This document shows, one piece after another, positions 33,331 to 42,961 of a DNA stretch of 64,000 nucleotides; the stretch's first letter is position 1; the number at the start of each line of letters is the position of its first letter. Under the pieces are notes generated by a model. The model worked only from the letters and a program-made list of their open reading frames with translations, ran no database searches and was not told the DNA's origin. Source of the DNA: Nocardia sp. BMG111209 (GTDB lineage: Bacteria; Actinomycetota; Actinomycetes; Mycobacteriales; Mycobacteriaceae); assembly GCF_000381925.1 (NCBI RefSeq), contig NZ_KB907307.1, positions 2,108,001 to 2,172,000 of the forward strand, given 5' to 3'. The position numbers and the translations under genes are program-made.

Positions 33331-34474
33331 GGTTCTCCGACCGGAACCTGTGCACGATCAGCGCCGAGGCCAGAAGCCACAGGCCCGAAACATCATTGGG
33401 GTCGACGCCGGTGATCGACAGGATGCGCTTGAGCCGGTAGTCGATGGTGTTCGGATGGATGTGCAGGTCCTCCGCCGCGCGGCGCCGGTTCAGGTTGTGG
33501 CGGAGGTAGCCCGCGAGGGTCTCGACCAGTTCCGGGTGGGCGGTCAGCGGGTCGATCAGCGCGGCCAGGCGCTCGCGGGCGGGGCCGGGCCGGGTCAGCT
33601 GGTACTCCAGCGCGATGTCCTGGAGGCGGTACAGCCGGGCCGGAAGGTCCAGGCGCAGCACGATATCCAGCAGTTCGTCGGCGCGGTCGGCGCCGGCGCC
33701 CACCTCCGCCACGGGCGCCTCGACCACGGCGGCGGTGAGCGCGGCGCCGGCCACCGTCGCCAGTTCGGCGATCAGGTCGTCGACCGCGGCGGCGGTGGGG
33801 AACAGCGACGCGGGCAGCAGCAGGGTGCCGCCGTCCGGGCCGAGCAGCGAGAGCGGTTCCGCGGCACAGCGTTTCGCCAGCGCGCGATGCAGCAGCCGGA
33901 GCCGGGCCCGGCCCGCGCGCCGATCGTGCTGATGCGGAATGTCCACGGACAGTACGTGATACGCCGCGTCGAGCGGGATGCCGCGTTCGCGCGCGACCGC
34001 CGCCGGGCGGGCTCCGTCGATCAGCGCGGCCGCCAGCGCGCGGGCATCGCGCTGCCCGTCGGAATCGGATCCGTCCGCGACGTACGCACCCGACACCACC
34101 CGGGTGACGCGGCCGAGCAGTTCGAGGTCGGCGGCCGCGCGGCCCAGGGCGGACGTCGCCGGTTGCGCCGGCAGCGCCGCGCACAGCCGCTCGGCGAAGG
34201 CGTCGTGGACGGCGTGGTGCACGGCGTCGAGCGGGATCCCGGCCCGCGCCCAGCGTTCGACGGTGTCGCGCAGGCGGTTCATCCGCTGCTCGGTCTCCCG
34301 CGGCGAGGCGGCGGCGGCCAGATCGGAACACAGCTGCGATACCGAGGCCTGCAGCGCGACCGGCGAACGGGGGGTCCGGTGCCGGGCGGGCACCGGTACG
34401 CCGGGACGAGGGCGGATCACCATGCCCTCCGATCGGGGCGCGGCGTGGACCGTGACGACCGTCGACTCGGACAT
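33302..34474 (-). CDS. PucR/CdaR-type transcriptional regulator
   Basis: A 390-residue regulator whose last 60 residues are the PucR-type helix-turn-helix (LVETLAGYLRHNLNRRRAAE, then LHIHPNTIDYRLKRI). The middle resembles the GGDEF-like ligand domain of this family, and the N-terminal 150 residues are helical. The ATG at 34474 follows GGAGGAG. It overlaps the 3' end of the P450 gene, and an inverted repeat at 34550-34578 lies upstream of its own start. It may control the hydrolase/P450 genes or the ligase at 35226. Confidence 0.85.
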   Translation of the reverse strand: MSESTVVTVHAAPRSEGMVIRPRPGVPVPARHRTPRSPVALQASVSQLCSDLAAAASPRETEQRMNRLRDTVERWARAGIPLDAVHHAVHDAFAERLCAALPAQPATSALGRAAADLELLGRVTRVVSGAYVADGSDSDGQRDARALAAALIDGARPAAVARERGIPLDAAYHVLSVDIPHQHDRRAGRARLRLLHRALAKRCAAEPLSLLGPDGGTLLLPASLFPTAAAVDDLIAELATVAGAALTAAVVEAPVAEVGAGADRADELLDIVLRLDLPARLYRLQDIALEYQLTRPGPARERLAALIDPLTAHPELVETLAGYLRHNLNRRRAAEDLHIHPNTIDYRLKRILSITGVDPNDVSGLWLLASALIVHRFRSENLTRSRSVLP

Positions 34475-34549
34475 CCGGTCTCCTCCCTCGGGCGGCTCCC
34501 GCACGGTCACCGCCCCACACCGACGCTGGCATGTTAACTACGATTTTCT

Positions 34550-34578
34550 CAAATGTACCATGCTGTACTGGTCATTTG
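34550..34578. promoter_or_regulatory. Inverted repeat upstream of the PucR gene
   Basis: CAAATG (34550-34555) and CATTTG (34573-34578) with inner ACCA and TGGT make a near-perfect dyad, one base out of register, about 75 bp before the PucR start. The region is A/T-rich like a promoter. Possible autoregulatory site. Confidence 0.45.
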
Positions 34579-34583
34579 ACGAG

Positions 34584-35111
34584 CTATGTTTGCGCCTGTT
34601 CCGATGAATGCCCACCGGACGGGCGGGCCGCGCCACGTCGGGGGCGCGGATCGGCCGCCGGTTCCGCACCGGCGGCCGTCGTCCCGACCAGGGCGGCGAG
34701 CCGATCGAGGGTTTCGTCCAACTGCTCGCGTCCGTGCTGTTCGAGCGCCTTCGCCACGTAGCCGGTGAGGAACGGGCCGCGGAAGTCACCACCGGCGGTC
34801 AGTTCGGTCCCACCCGCCACCGGACGCAGCAGATAGGTGAATTCGCAGGCGGTACCGGCCTTTCCGCGACCGGACAGCATGATGAGATTCGGCTCGGCGG
34901 CCGCCGCGACGGTCCATCGCACCTCGCCGGTCACACCGAGCAGCGCCACCGTCGACACCAGCGAGGCGCCGGAGTACAGCCGCTCGGGCGGCTCGCCGAC
35001 GAAATCCCGGTGGATGCTGGACCATCGGGCCCAGGTGGCCGGCCGCGCGATGGCGTCGTACAGACCCGCCACCGCCACCGGCAGCTGTTTGGTGATGGCG
35101 ATACTTCCCAT
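34584..35111 (-). CDS. SRPBCC (START-like) family protein
   Basis: A 175-residue protein with the SRPBCC/polyketide-cyclase fold: VAGLYDAIARPATWARWSSI, then ASLVSTVALLGVTGEVRWTV and ELTAGGDFRGPF. Proteins of this fold bind hydrophobic ligands. The last 25 residues are Pro/Arg/Gly-rich and probably flexible. The ATG at 35111 follows GAGGAG. The next gene on the same strand, 114 bp upstream, is an acyl-CoA ligase. No catalytic role can be assigned. Confidence 0.78.
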   Translation of the reverse strand: MGSIAITKQLPVAVAGLYDAIARPATWARWSSIHRDFVGEPPERLYSGASLVSTVALLGVTGEVRWTVAAAAEPNLIMLSGRGKAGTACEFTYLLRPVAGGTELTAGGDFRGPFLTGYVAKALEQHGREQLDETLDRLAALVGTTAAGAEPAADPRPRRGAARPSGGHSSEQAQT

Positions 35112-35225
35112 GACGCTCTCCTCGCGGCGCACGGCGATCACCGCACCGGCGCCGCGAGGGCACGAGGCAGCGGCGCACCGTCGCTAAGTTAATGTCGATT
35201 CTAGCAGGGGCCGCGGCGACCGGAT

Positions 35226-36875
35226 TCAGCCGACCTCGACCTCCTGCAGAGCGCGGCGCAGCACCTTCCCGGTGGCGTTGCGCGGCAACTCCGTCAGGAA
35301 GATCACGTCACGAGGCACCTTGTGCCGGGCCAGGTGGGCCTTCACGTAATCGCGGATCTCCTGCTCCTCCAGGGTTACGCCCTCGGCGGGAACGACGAAG
35401 ACGCGCAACCGCTTTCCGAAATCGCGGTCCTCGACGCCGATCACGGCCGCCTCCAGGACGTCCGGGCGCTCCACGAGCAGATTCTCCACCTCGAGCGGAT
35501 AGACGTTCTCACCGCCGGAGACGATCATGTCGTCGTCCCGGCCGTCGATGAAAAGCCTTCCGGCGGAATCGAAGTGGCCGACATCGCCGCTGCACAACAG
35601 GCCGTCGACGATCTCCTTGTGGCCGCCGTCGGTGTAGCCGGCGAAACTCAGGCCACTGGAGACGAAGATGGTGCCGACCCGATCCGGCTCGGTGATCCGC
35701 CGGCGCTGCTCGTCGTAGAGGGCCACCCGGCAGCCGACCGGCGGCCGGCCCACCGTCCCGGGCGCGGCGCGCAGATCCTCGGGAGTGGCGACCGCCGCGA
35801 CCGCCACCTCCGTGGACGCGTACAGGTTGTAGAGCACATCGCCGAACGCCTCGGCGGCGCGGCGGCCCAGATCCGGCGACAGCGACGAGCCGGCCGCGAA
35901 GATCACCCGCAGCGAGGACGTGTCGTATTCGGCGAGCACCTCGTCACCGAGGTCGACGATCCGCTGCAACATCGTCGGCACCAGCACCAGCGTCTTCGCC
36001 CGGTACTTCGCGATATCGGCCAGCACCCGGCGCGCGTCGAAACGCCCCTGCTGGAACACGATCGCATTGCCCAGCGCCCAGCCCAGGCTGAACTGGGACA
36101 GCCCGGTGCCGTGGAAGATCGGCGCCGCCATGATGACGGTGTCCGCCTCCGGGAACGGGATCCGGTCCAGGAACTGCGCCGACAAAAGCGGCGAAACCTT
36201 GTCCCGCGGAGCGCCTTTCGGCATGCCGGTGGTGCCACTGGTGAGGATCACGACCCCGCCCGGCCGTTGCGGCGCGGGCAGTTCACCGGCGGGGTGCGTG
36301 GCGACCAGGGATTCGACGGTCGGCACCGCGCCGAGGTCGGCCGCGGGATCCGACACCCAGGTGATCACGCGCGGCACCGAATCCGGGACCGCGGCCGCCG
36401 TCGCCAGGAACTCCTGATCCAGCAGCAACGCGCCGACCTGTTCGCGCGCGGCCACGGCGGCGAGCTGCGGACCGGCGAATCCGGTGTTCATGAGCACCAC
36501 CCGCGCACCGAGTTTGCCGCCGGCCAGCAGGGTCAGCACCATGCCGCGGTGGTCGCGGCACAGCGCGGCGACGACCGCCCCGGGCCCGATCCCGAGCGCG
36601 GCCAGACCGTGGGCCAGCGCGTTCGATTGCGCGTCGAGCTCGTCGAAGGTGAGTTCACCGTGCCCGTCGACGATCGCGACCGACCCACCGGAGCGGTGGC
36701 GGGCCTGTCGCAGCACGGTGACGAACGGGCCGTAGGCGGCCGCGTCCTTCATCGTGCGGATCAGTTCCGCCGGGCGGCGCACCGGGTCGATCATCCCGCG
36801 CCGCCGCAGCACTCCGGCCGCGGACCACGAATCGGATACCGAACGAGCCGCGTCCGACAGCTTCTTCCTCACCAT
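35226..36875 (-). CDS. AMP-dependent fatty-acid-CoA ligase
   Basis: A 549-residue adenylate-forming ligase. It has ILTSGTTGMPKGAP, YNLYASTE, the hinge GRDDDMIVSGGENVYPLEVE and the catalytic Lys in NATGKVLRR, so all key motifs are intact, unlike the 23310 ligase. The N-terminal MVRKKLSDAARSVSDSW extension resembles mycobacterial FadD2/FadD12-like ligases. The start ATG at 36875 was chosen over an earlier one on that basis. It is divergent from the MpaB-like gene at 37076. Confidence 0.88.
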   Translation of the reverse strand: MVRKKLSDAARSVSDSWSAAGVLRRRGMIDPVRRPAELIRTMKDAAAYGPFVTVLRQARHRSGGSVAIVDGHGELTFDELDAQSNALAHGLAALGIGPGAVVAALCRDHRGMVLTLLAGGKLGARVVLMNTGFAGPQLAAVAAREQVGALLLDQEFLATAAAVPDSVPRVITWVSDPAADLGAVPTVESLVATHPAGELPAPQRPGGVVILTSGTTGMPKGAPRDKVSPLLSAQFLDRIPFPEADTVIMAAPIFHGTGLSQFSLGWALGNAIVFQQGRFDARRVLADIAKYRAKTLVLVPTMLQRIVDLGDEVLAEYDTSSLRVIFAAGSSLSPDLGRRAAEAFGDVLYNLYASTEVAVAAVATPEDLRAAPGTVGRPPVGCRVALYDEQRRRITEPDRVGTIFVSSGLSFAGYTDGGHKEIVDGLLCSGDVGHFDSAGRLFIDGRDDDMIVSGGENVYPLEVENLLVERPDVLEAAVIGVEDRDFGKRLRVFVVPAEGVTLEEQEIRDYVKAHLARHKVPRDVIFLTELPRNATGKVLRRALQEVEVG

Positions 36876-37038
36876 GCACCCCTGGGTCCAACTCGACGGT
36901 GAGCGGACCGGCGCCGCCTGGCGACACCGGCCCATCACCCAGATCTCCGCAACATCCGCAGCTTATCCCACACCCAGAATTTCCGTTAACTTATCGGCGT
37001 ATCCGGAGCATTGCATCCACTCGGCCGCTCTGAGAAGA

Positions 37039-37057
37039 TGAGATGTAAACCATCTCA
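37039..37057. promoter_or_regulatory. Perfect palindrome before the MpaB-like gene
   Basis: TGAGATG-TAAAC-CATCTCA, perfect 7-bp arms with a 5-bp centre, ending 18 bp before the ATG at 37076. Position and symmetry indicate a repressor site; the nearest regulator is PucR at 33302, but no TetR is adjacent. Confidence 0.55.
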
Positions 37058-37075
37058 ACTAATCGCGGAGGAGAT

Positions 37076-37936
37076 ATGCCCGACCGCGCCCCCACCGCGC
37101 CACCGCCCGGTGACACCGACGCCGCCCAGGAACGCCGCCGCCGCTACATGTCCGGCCCGGTGGCCCTGCTCGGCGGCCCGGCCAACGTGATCATGCAGCT
37201 CGGGCTCCCGCCCGTCGGCCGCGGTGTCATCGAGAGCACCGTCACCAGTGGCCGTTTCGACCTGCACCCCCGCAAACGGGGCAAGACGACCCTCACCTAT
37301 CTCGCGGTCGCGCTGCTCGGCACCGACGAGGATCGCGACGCCTTCCGCGCCGCGGTCGACACCTCGCACCGCCACGTCCGCTCCACCGCGCAGAGTCCGG
37401 TGCGCTACAACGCCTTCGACCCGCGGCTGCAACTGTGGGTCGCGGCCTGCCTCTACCGCGGCACCGTCGACTCCGTCGCCTTCCTGTTCGGCGGCATCGA
37501 CGAGCGCGACGCCGACGAGATGTACACCGACTGCGCCCGATTCGGGACCACGCTGCAGGTCCGCCCGGACATGTGGCCGGCCGACCGCGCCGCGTTCCGG
37601 GAATACTGGGACTCGATGCTCGCCGAGATCTCCTTCGACGACGAGGTGCGCCGCTACCTGCTCGACCAGGTCGTCGATCTCGGTCCCTACCACCCGCTCC
37701 AGCGGCTGGCGTTCCGGCGGATCAACCGGTTCTTCACGACCGGCTATCTGCCGCAACAGTTCCGCGATGAACTCGGCCTGGACTGGGGCCCGCGGCAGCA
37801 GCGGGCATTCGAACTCGTCATGCGCTCGATCGGCCGGGCCACCGCGGTCCTGCCGGACAGCTGGCGGCTGTACCCGTTCCAGGGCTATCTGGAGGATATG
37901 CGCGAGCGGCGCGCGCAGGGCAAGAACCTGGTGTGA
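37076..37936 (+). CDS. Oxygenase MpaB family protein (DUF2236)
   Basis: A 286-residue DUF2236/MpaB-type protein related to latex-clearing protein and MpaB', which are haem or iron-dependent oxygenases. Recognisable blocks are GRFDLHPRKRGKTTLTYLAV, TSHRHVRS with candidate metal-ligand His, and YNAFDPRLQLWVAACLYRG. GGAGGAGAT precedes the ATG. The substrate is unknown; terpenoid or lipid-like compounds are typical for relatives. Confidence 0.82.
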   Translation: MPDRAPTAPPPGDTDAAQERRRRYMSGPVALLGGPANVIMQLGLPPVGRGVIESTVTSGRFDLHPRKRGKTTLTYLAVALLGTDEDRDAFRAAVDTSHRHVRSTAQSPVRYNAFDPRLQLWVAACLYRGTVDSVAFLFGGIDERDADEMYTDCARFGTTLQVRPDMWPADRAAFREYWDSMLAEISFDDEVRRYLLDQVVDLGPYHPLQRLAFRRINRFFTTGYLPQQFRDELGLDWGPRQQRAFELVMRSIGRATAVLPDSWRLYPFQGYLEDMRERRAQGKNLV

Positions 37937-38041
37937 GCCCGGACGCACCGCGATGCGGTGGATTTGCGGGCCGAACGGCACACACCGGCGGACCCGGCCC
38001 CGGCGTGGACGGCGGCGCCGCCCGGCTCTAACCTGGCAGCC

Positions 38042-41000
38042 GTGACCGGATCCGCCGACGGCAGCGCCAAGTTGAGCTCGGCGCGAACGCATTTCGCGGA
38101 GTCGCTGACCGAATTGTTCGATGCCGCGGGAAATCCGACGCTGGACGGGGTCTTCCGGGCCACCCGCTCCCGGTTCCCCGCCGCGCGGCGGCTGCCGCCG
38201 GTCCAGCGGATCAGCGACTGGCGGTCCGGCCGGGCGGTCCCCGCCCGGTTCGCCTCCTTCGAACCGGTCCTGGACACGCTCACGGCCCTGGCCCGGCAGC
38301 ACGGCACCCCGGCGGGCTCCCGCCTGCTGAATCGGATCGTCTGGCAACGACTCTGGAACGAGGCCAACGCCGAGGCCCGCAGCGACCGGGGGCCGGAACC
38401 GTTGCGCGCGCCGCCGGTGCCGCTGCCGCGGCCCGCCGTCACCGACACCCTGCCGCGCGATATCGACACGCTGATCGGGCGCGAACCCGAACTGCAGCGC
38501 ATCCTCGACCTGGCGGCCACCGGTCCGGCGGTGTCGATCTACACCATCGACGGTATGCCCGGGGTCGGGAAGACCGCGCTGGCCACCCGGGCCGCGCACC
38601 GGCTGGCCGACCGCTATCCCGACGGCCGATTCTTCGTCAACCTGCACGCGCACACCTCCGGGCACAGCGCGGCCACCCCGACCGAGGTATTGGCCGGGCT
38701 GCTCACCGATCTGGGTGTCGATCCGCGCAATGTGCCCGACACGCTGGACAGTCGGCGCAACATGTGGCGGAACCAGGTGGCGGGCAAGCGAATCCTGCTC
38801 GTCCTCGACGACGCCCGGGACCACGAGCAGGTCGAGCCGCTGCTGCCGAACGGGCCCGGCTGCCTGACGCTGATCACCAGCCGGCGGCGGCTGGTCGCCC
38901 TCGACGGCTCACTGCCGCTGGCGCTGGACACCCTGGATCCGGAGAAGGCCGCCGAGCTGTTCCGCACGCTGGCCCATCGGCCCGCCGCCGACGGCGACGA
39001 CACCGCGATGGCCGATATCGCCCGGCTGTGCGGCTACCTGCCGCTGGCGATCGTGCTGCTCGCCGGGCGGCTGGCCCATCACACCGCCTGGACCATTCCC
39101 GAGGCGGCCGCCGATTTCGCCGCCGCCCAGGACCGGTTGTCCGAACTGGAGGCCGGGGAACGCGCGGTCCGGGCCGCGTTCACGATGTCCTACCGCGACC
39201 TGCCGCCGCACCGGCAGCGGCTGTTCCGGCTGCTGAGCGTGCACCCCGGGCCCGATATCGACAGCCACGCGGCCGCGGTGCTGGCGGGCAGCACCGAGAC
39301 CGAGGCCCGCCGCGAACTGGAGGTGCTGTTCACCGATCACCTCATCGAGGAACCCGCCCGCGGCCGGTACCGGATGCACGATCTGCTGCGCGAATACGCG
39401 CGAGCGTTGCCCGGCAGCGACGACGAGCATCGCGCGGCCGTGGACCGGCTGCTGGACCACTATCAGCGCACCGGCGAACGGGCCAACTGGTTCCTGGTCG
39501 GCGGTCCCCGGCCGCAACCGCCCGCCGGCGCCGCCGAATCCGAGGCCGCGCCGCGGTTCGCCACCGCCGCGGCGGCGCTGGCGTGGATGCGGGCCGAGCG
39601 CGGCAACCTGCTGTCCTGCCTGGAATACGGTGCGGCGCATCATCAACCGGCCCGGGTGATCGGATTGACCGGCGCGCTGGCCGGATTGCTGCGCCTGGAC
39701 GGGCCCTGGCCGCTGGCCATCCGGCTGCACCGCCGGGCCGCCACCCACGCCGAGCACAGTGACGACCGGATCGGCTTGGCCGCCGCCCTGCTGGACCTGG
39801 GCACGGTCCGCTACGCCACCGGCGACTATCCGGGTACCGAAAGCCTGGCCCGCCAGGCGCTGGCGGTGTACCGGGGGCTCGGCGACCGGGCCGGGGAGGC
39901 GCGCTGCCTGAGCATCCTCGGCCGATTGGGTTATGCCACCGGCGATTACCCCGGCACGGCGGATCTGATGCGCCGGGCGCTGGCCATCTACCAGGAGGTC
40001 GGCGACGGGCTCGGCGAGGCGTACGCGCTGATCGGGCTGGGCGTGGTGCGCTACGCAACCGGCGACTACCCCGGCACGGTGAATCTGGTGGAACAGTCGC
40101 TCGCGGTGTTCCAGGAGATCGACGACCGCTCCGGCGAGGCGTACGCGCTCAACGAACTCGGCGTCGTGCACTATGCCACCGGCGACTACGCGAGCGCCGT
40201 CGCGGCACTCGAACAGGCACAGGCCCTTTCGCGCGAGATCGACGACCGGTTCGGCATCGCCTACGCGCTCAACGATCTGGTCGCGGTGCGGTTCGCGATG
40301 GGCGACTATCCGGGTGCGGCGGATCTGACAACGGTTGCGCTGCAGAACTATCGGGAGGCCGGCGACCGCTGGGGCGAGGCGTACGCGCTGAGCAATCTGG
40401 GCCGGGTCGGTTACGCGACGGGCGACTGTTCCGACGCCTCCGAGCAGATGGGCCGATCGCTGGCCATGTTCGAGGAGATCGGCGACCGGGTCGGACAGGC
40501 CTACGTACTCAGCGATCTCGGGCTGGTGCGCTACTCCACCGGCGACTACTCCGGCGCGGTCGAGCGGATGGACAAGGCGCTGGCGATATTCCTGGACATC
40601 GGCGACCGGGTGGGCCAGGCGTACACGCTGATCGAACTGGGACTGCTCGCATACGCCGACGGCGAGTATCCGCGCGCCGACGAGCGAATGCAGCAGGCGC
40701 TCACCATCTTCCGCGAGATCGGCGACCGGGTCGGACAGGCCTACGCGCTCAGCGGGCTCGGCCGGCTGAGCTATGTCACCGACGACGTCCCCGGCGGGAT
40801 CGATCGACTGCAACAGGCGCTGGGCATCTTCCGGGAGATCGGCGACCGGGTCGGGCAGGCGTACGCACTGAGCAGCCTCGCCCGGCTGCGGTACGCCACC
40901 GGGGATCTCGCCGGCGCCGATACCCTCGTGCACCAGGCGAAGTCGATCTTCGAGGAGGTCGGTGACCGGTTCGGGCACGCCTTCAGCCTCGCGGGCCTGA

Positions 41001-41503
41001 CCCTGTTGCACGGCGCCACCGACGATTTCGTCGCGGCGACCGGATACGCGCAGCAGGCCCTGGCGATCTTCCGCGAGATCGGCGACCGGGTCAGCCAGGG
41101 CTACACCTTCATCGGGCTCGGGCTGTTGCGCTATCAGGCCGGCGACTACGCGGGCGCGGCCGAACTGGTGCAGCAGGCGCCGGTGATCTTCCGCGAGATC
41201 GGTGACCGGCTCGGCGAGGCGTACGCCTTCATGGGCCTGGGCCTGGTGCGCTACAAGGTCGGCGACTATTCCGGCGGCACCGATCTGGTCCAGCAGGCGC
41301 TGGCGATCTTCCGCGACGTCGGCGAGCGTCCCGGGCAGACCGAGATGCTGGACCGGATCAGCAATCTGTGGGACCAGTACAGCCCGCCGCAGAATCCGGT
41401 CGCCTCCTATATCGACACCGTGCGCCTGGTCCGCGAGATCCAGATCCGCTGGAAGCGGCGCCGGGTGTGGCGTGACCTGCCGGTGCCGGTCACGCCCCGG
41501 TGA
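38042..41503 (+). CDS. NB-ARC/TPR STAND ATPase regulator
   Basis: A 1153-residue STAND-class protein. Residues 1-110 are an XRE/toxin-like N-terminal region (VQRISDWRSGRAVPARF). The NB-ARC core has GMPGVGKTAL (171-180), RILLVLDDARD as Walker B, LITSRRRL, CGYLPLAI and MHDLLREYARA. From residue 574 to 1093 there are 13 TPR units of exactly 40 residues, with consensus GDRVGQAYALSxLGxxRYAT, then GDY-G and QALAIFREI. GTG at 38042 begins the conserved part. It lacks a recognisable toxic effector or BTAD domain. Role may be signalling or phage defence. Confidence 0.9.
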   Translation: MTGSADGSAKLSSARTHFAESLTELFDAAGNPTLDGVFRATRSRFPAARRLPPVQRISDWRSGRAVPARFASFEPVLDTLTALARQHGTPAGSRLLNRIVWQRLWNEANAEARSDRGPEPLRAPPVPLPRPAVTDTLPRDIDTLIGREPELQRILDLAATGPAVSIYTIDGMPGVGKTALATRAAHRLADRYPDGRFFVNLHAHTSGHSAATPTEVLAGLLTDLGVDPRNVPDTLDSRRNMWRNQVAGKRILLVLDDARDHEQVEPLLPNGPGCLTLITSRRRLVALDGSLPLALDTLDPEKAAELFRTLAHRPAADGDDTAMADIARLCGYLPLAIVLLAGRLAHHTAWTIPEAAADFAAAQDRLSELEAGERAVRAAFTMSYRDLPPHRQRLFRLLSVHPGPDIDSHAAAVLAGSTETEARRELEVLFTDHLIEEPARGRYRMHDLLREYARALPGSDDEHRAAVDRLLDHYQRTGERANWFLVGGPRPQPPAGAAESEAAPRFATAAAALAWMRAERGNLLSCLEYGAAHHQPARVIGLTGALAGLLRLDGPWPLAIRLHRRAATHAEHSDDRIGLAAALLDLGTVRYATGDYPGTESLARQALAVYRGLGDRAGEARCLSILGRLGYATGDYPGTADLMRRALAIYQEVGDGLGEAYALIGLGVVRYATGDYPGTVNLVEQSLAVFQEIDDRSGEAYALNELGVVHYATGDYASAVAALEQAQALSREIDDRFGIAYALNDLVAVRFAMGDYPGAADLTTVALQNYREAGDRWGEAYALSNLGRVGYATGDCSDASEQMGRSLAMFEEIGDRVGQAYVLSDLGLVRYSTGDYSGAVERMDKALAIFLDIGDRVGQAYTLIELGLLAYADGEYPRADERMQQALTIFREIGDRVGQAYALSGLGRLSYVTDDVPGGIDRLQQALGIFREIGDRVGQAYALSSLARLRYATGDLAGADTLVHQAKSIFEEVGDRFGHAFSLAGLTLLHGATDDFVAATGYAQQALAIFREIGDRVSQGYTFIGLGLLRYQAGDYAGAAELVQQAPVIFREIGDRLGEAYAFMGLGLVRYKVGDYSGGTDLVQQALAIFRDVGERPGQTEMLDRISNLWDQYSPPQNPVASYIDTVRLVREIQIRWKRRRVWRDLPVPVTPR
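39761..41320 (+). repeat. Thirteen 120-bp coding repeats (TPR array)
   Basis: Thirteen in-frame units of exactly 120 bp encode the 40-residue TPRs of the STAND protein. Units 7 to 9 and 12 to 13 share long identical stretches such as GDRVGQAY and REIGDR, which suggests recent duplication or gene conversion. A partial fourteenth unit follows. Confidence 0.85.
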
Positions 41504-42935
41504 CCGGCGCACCGTCGCGTTCCCGCTGCCGGCGCCAGATCCGGTGTTGCGCACCGAGTTCGGTGACCGGCTCGTCGTCGTAGAGCCACTCCCGGGCGAT
41601 GCGGTGCCAGTTCGCGGTGGCCCGCAGTTGGCCGAGAGTGCCGAAGGTCATGAAGTCCGCGCGCCGGGAGAACAGATGCTCCGGCGGCAGATTCTGCCGT
41701 CGCATCCCGGAGAACTCCGCGAGCCGCGGATCGATCGCCATCAGGAATGCGCCGGAGGCCAGATCCGGGGTGATCGGCAGCGGCTCGTCGACCAGGCACC
41801 ACTCCGAGGCCGCCAGCACGTACTCGCAGCACTCCTCGGCGGTCACCCCGGCGATTTCGTCGATGACGCCGCGGTCGACCATCAGCCGGTACAGGTCGTC
41901 GTGCCGGTCCTCGGCGGCCGCGCGCAGGCAGGCCACCTCGAAGGCCATGTGCCCCTTGTCCATTCGCTTGTACAGGCCGAAATCGAGGAAGGCCAGCCGG
42001 CCGTCCGGGCGCAGCAGCAGATTGCCCGGGTGCGGATCGCCGCAGAACTCGCCGAATTCGTACAGCGAGCCGACGTAGAAGCGGTAGACGATCTCGCCGA
42101 GGCGGTCGCGCTCGGCGTCCGGCAGTGCCCGCATGGCCTCGAACGGCGTACCCGCGCAGAATTCGGTCACCAGCACGTGCGCGCTGCCGAGTTCCGGGAA
42201 CGCCCGGGGCACCGAGATGAACGGATGATCGGTGAACAGGTCCGCCACCTGCGCCTGGGTGCGCGCCTCGGTGGTGTAGTCCAGTTCGTTCAGCACGGTG
42301 GACCGGAACTCGTCCAGCACCGCGACGGTGAATCCGGGCAGGAACTGCGCGATCAGGAAGCGCAGCATGCCGATGTTGCGGAGATCGGCGCGGACGGCCG
42401 CGTCGATGCCCGGATACTGCACCTTCACCGCGACCTCGGTCCCGTCGGGCAACCGGGCCCGGTAGACCTGCCCGATCGAGGCGGCGGCGACCGGTTCCGG
42501 ATCGAACTCCGCGAACAGCCGCTCCAGCGGCGCGCCCCGCTCCTCCTCGACGACCCGGCGCATCGTGTCGAAATCGACCGCCGGCGCCTGATCGCGCAAC
42601 ACCGCCAGCCGGCTCTGGAACGACTCCCGCTGATCCGGCGGCACCAGGTCCAGATCCAGCATCGACAGGAACTGGCCGAGCTTCATCGCCAGGCCCTTCA
42701 TATCGCCGAGGACCACGACCAGTTGTTCGGCCATCTTCATGGTCGACTCGTCGGCCAGCCGCTCGCGCGCGGCGGCCGAGCGGCCGATCATCGACAGCCG
42801 GGTGCGGCGCTTGCGCACGGCCTGGGCCGCCACCACGGCGCCCAGTCGCGAACCCCGGACCAGCCGGGACGTCGCGACCGGCTTCGCGGGCGACGCGGAA
42901 TCCTCGGATTCCGCGGGAACATCGAGCCGGTCCAT
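41490..42935 (-). CDS. ABC1/AarF (UbiB-like) kinase family protein
   Basis: A 481-residue atypical kinase of the ABC1 family. Signatures are the KxGQ motif (GLAMKLGQFLSML), the Ala-rich loop AAASIGQVYRA, the Lys in VAVKVQYPG, GDPHPGNLLL and the DFG-like LDFGLYKR. UbiB relatives support quinone synthesis, but many actinobacterial members have unknown roles. The ATG at 42935 follows GGAGG. It is convergent with the STAND gene (14-bp overlap). Confidence 0.9.
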   Translation of the reverse strand: MDRLDVPAESEDSASPAKPVATSRLVRGSRLGAVVAAQAVRKRRTRLSMIGRSAAARERLADESTMKMAEQLVVVLGDMKGLAMKLGQFLSMLDLDLVPPDQRESFQSRLAVLRDQAPAVDFDTMRRVVEEERGAPLERLFAEFDPEPVAAASIGQVYRARLPDGTEVAVKVQYPGIDAAVRADLRNIGMLRFLIAQFLPGFTVAVLDEFRSTVLNELDYTTEARTQAQVADLFTDHPFISVPRAFPELGSAHVLVTEFCAGTPFEAMRALPDAERDRLGEIVYRFYVGSLYEFGEFCGDPHPGNLLLRPDGRLAFLDFGLYKRMDKGHMAFEVACLRAAAEDRHDDLYRLMVDRGVIDEIAGVTAEECCEYVLAASEWCLVDEPLPITPDLASGAFLMAIDPRLAEFSGMRRQNLPPEHLFSRRADFMTFGTLGQLRATANWHRIAREWLYDDEPVTELGAQHRIWRRQRERDGAPVTGA

Positions 42936-42961
42936 ACCGCACACCTCCGCGCCAGAACCTA

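Noticed and set aside
39761..41320. Regular 120-bp repeats considered as a CRISPR or satellite
   Set aside because: They are in frame, encode TPRs and have no unique spacers.
38909..41554. A very long open frame antisense to the STAND gene
   Set aside because: It is a shadow produced by high GC and the 120-bp repeats. Its translation has no family features and its repeats only mirror the TPR array.
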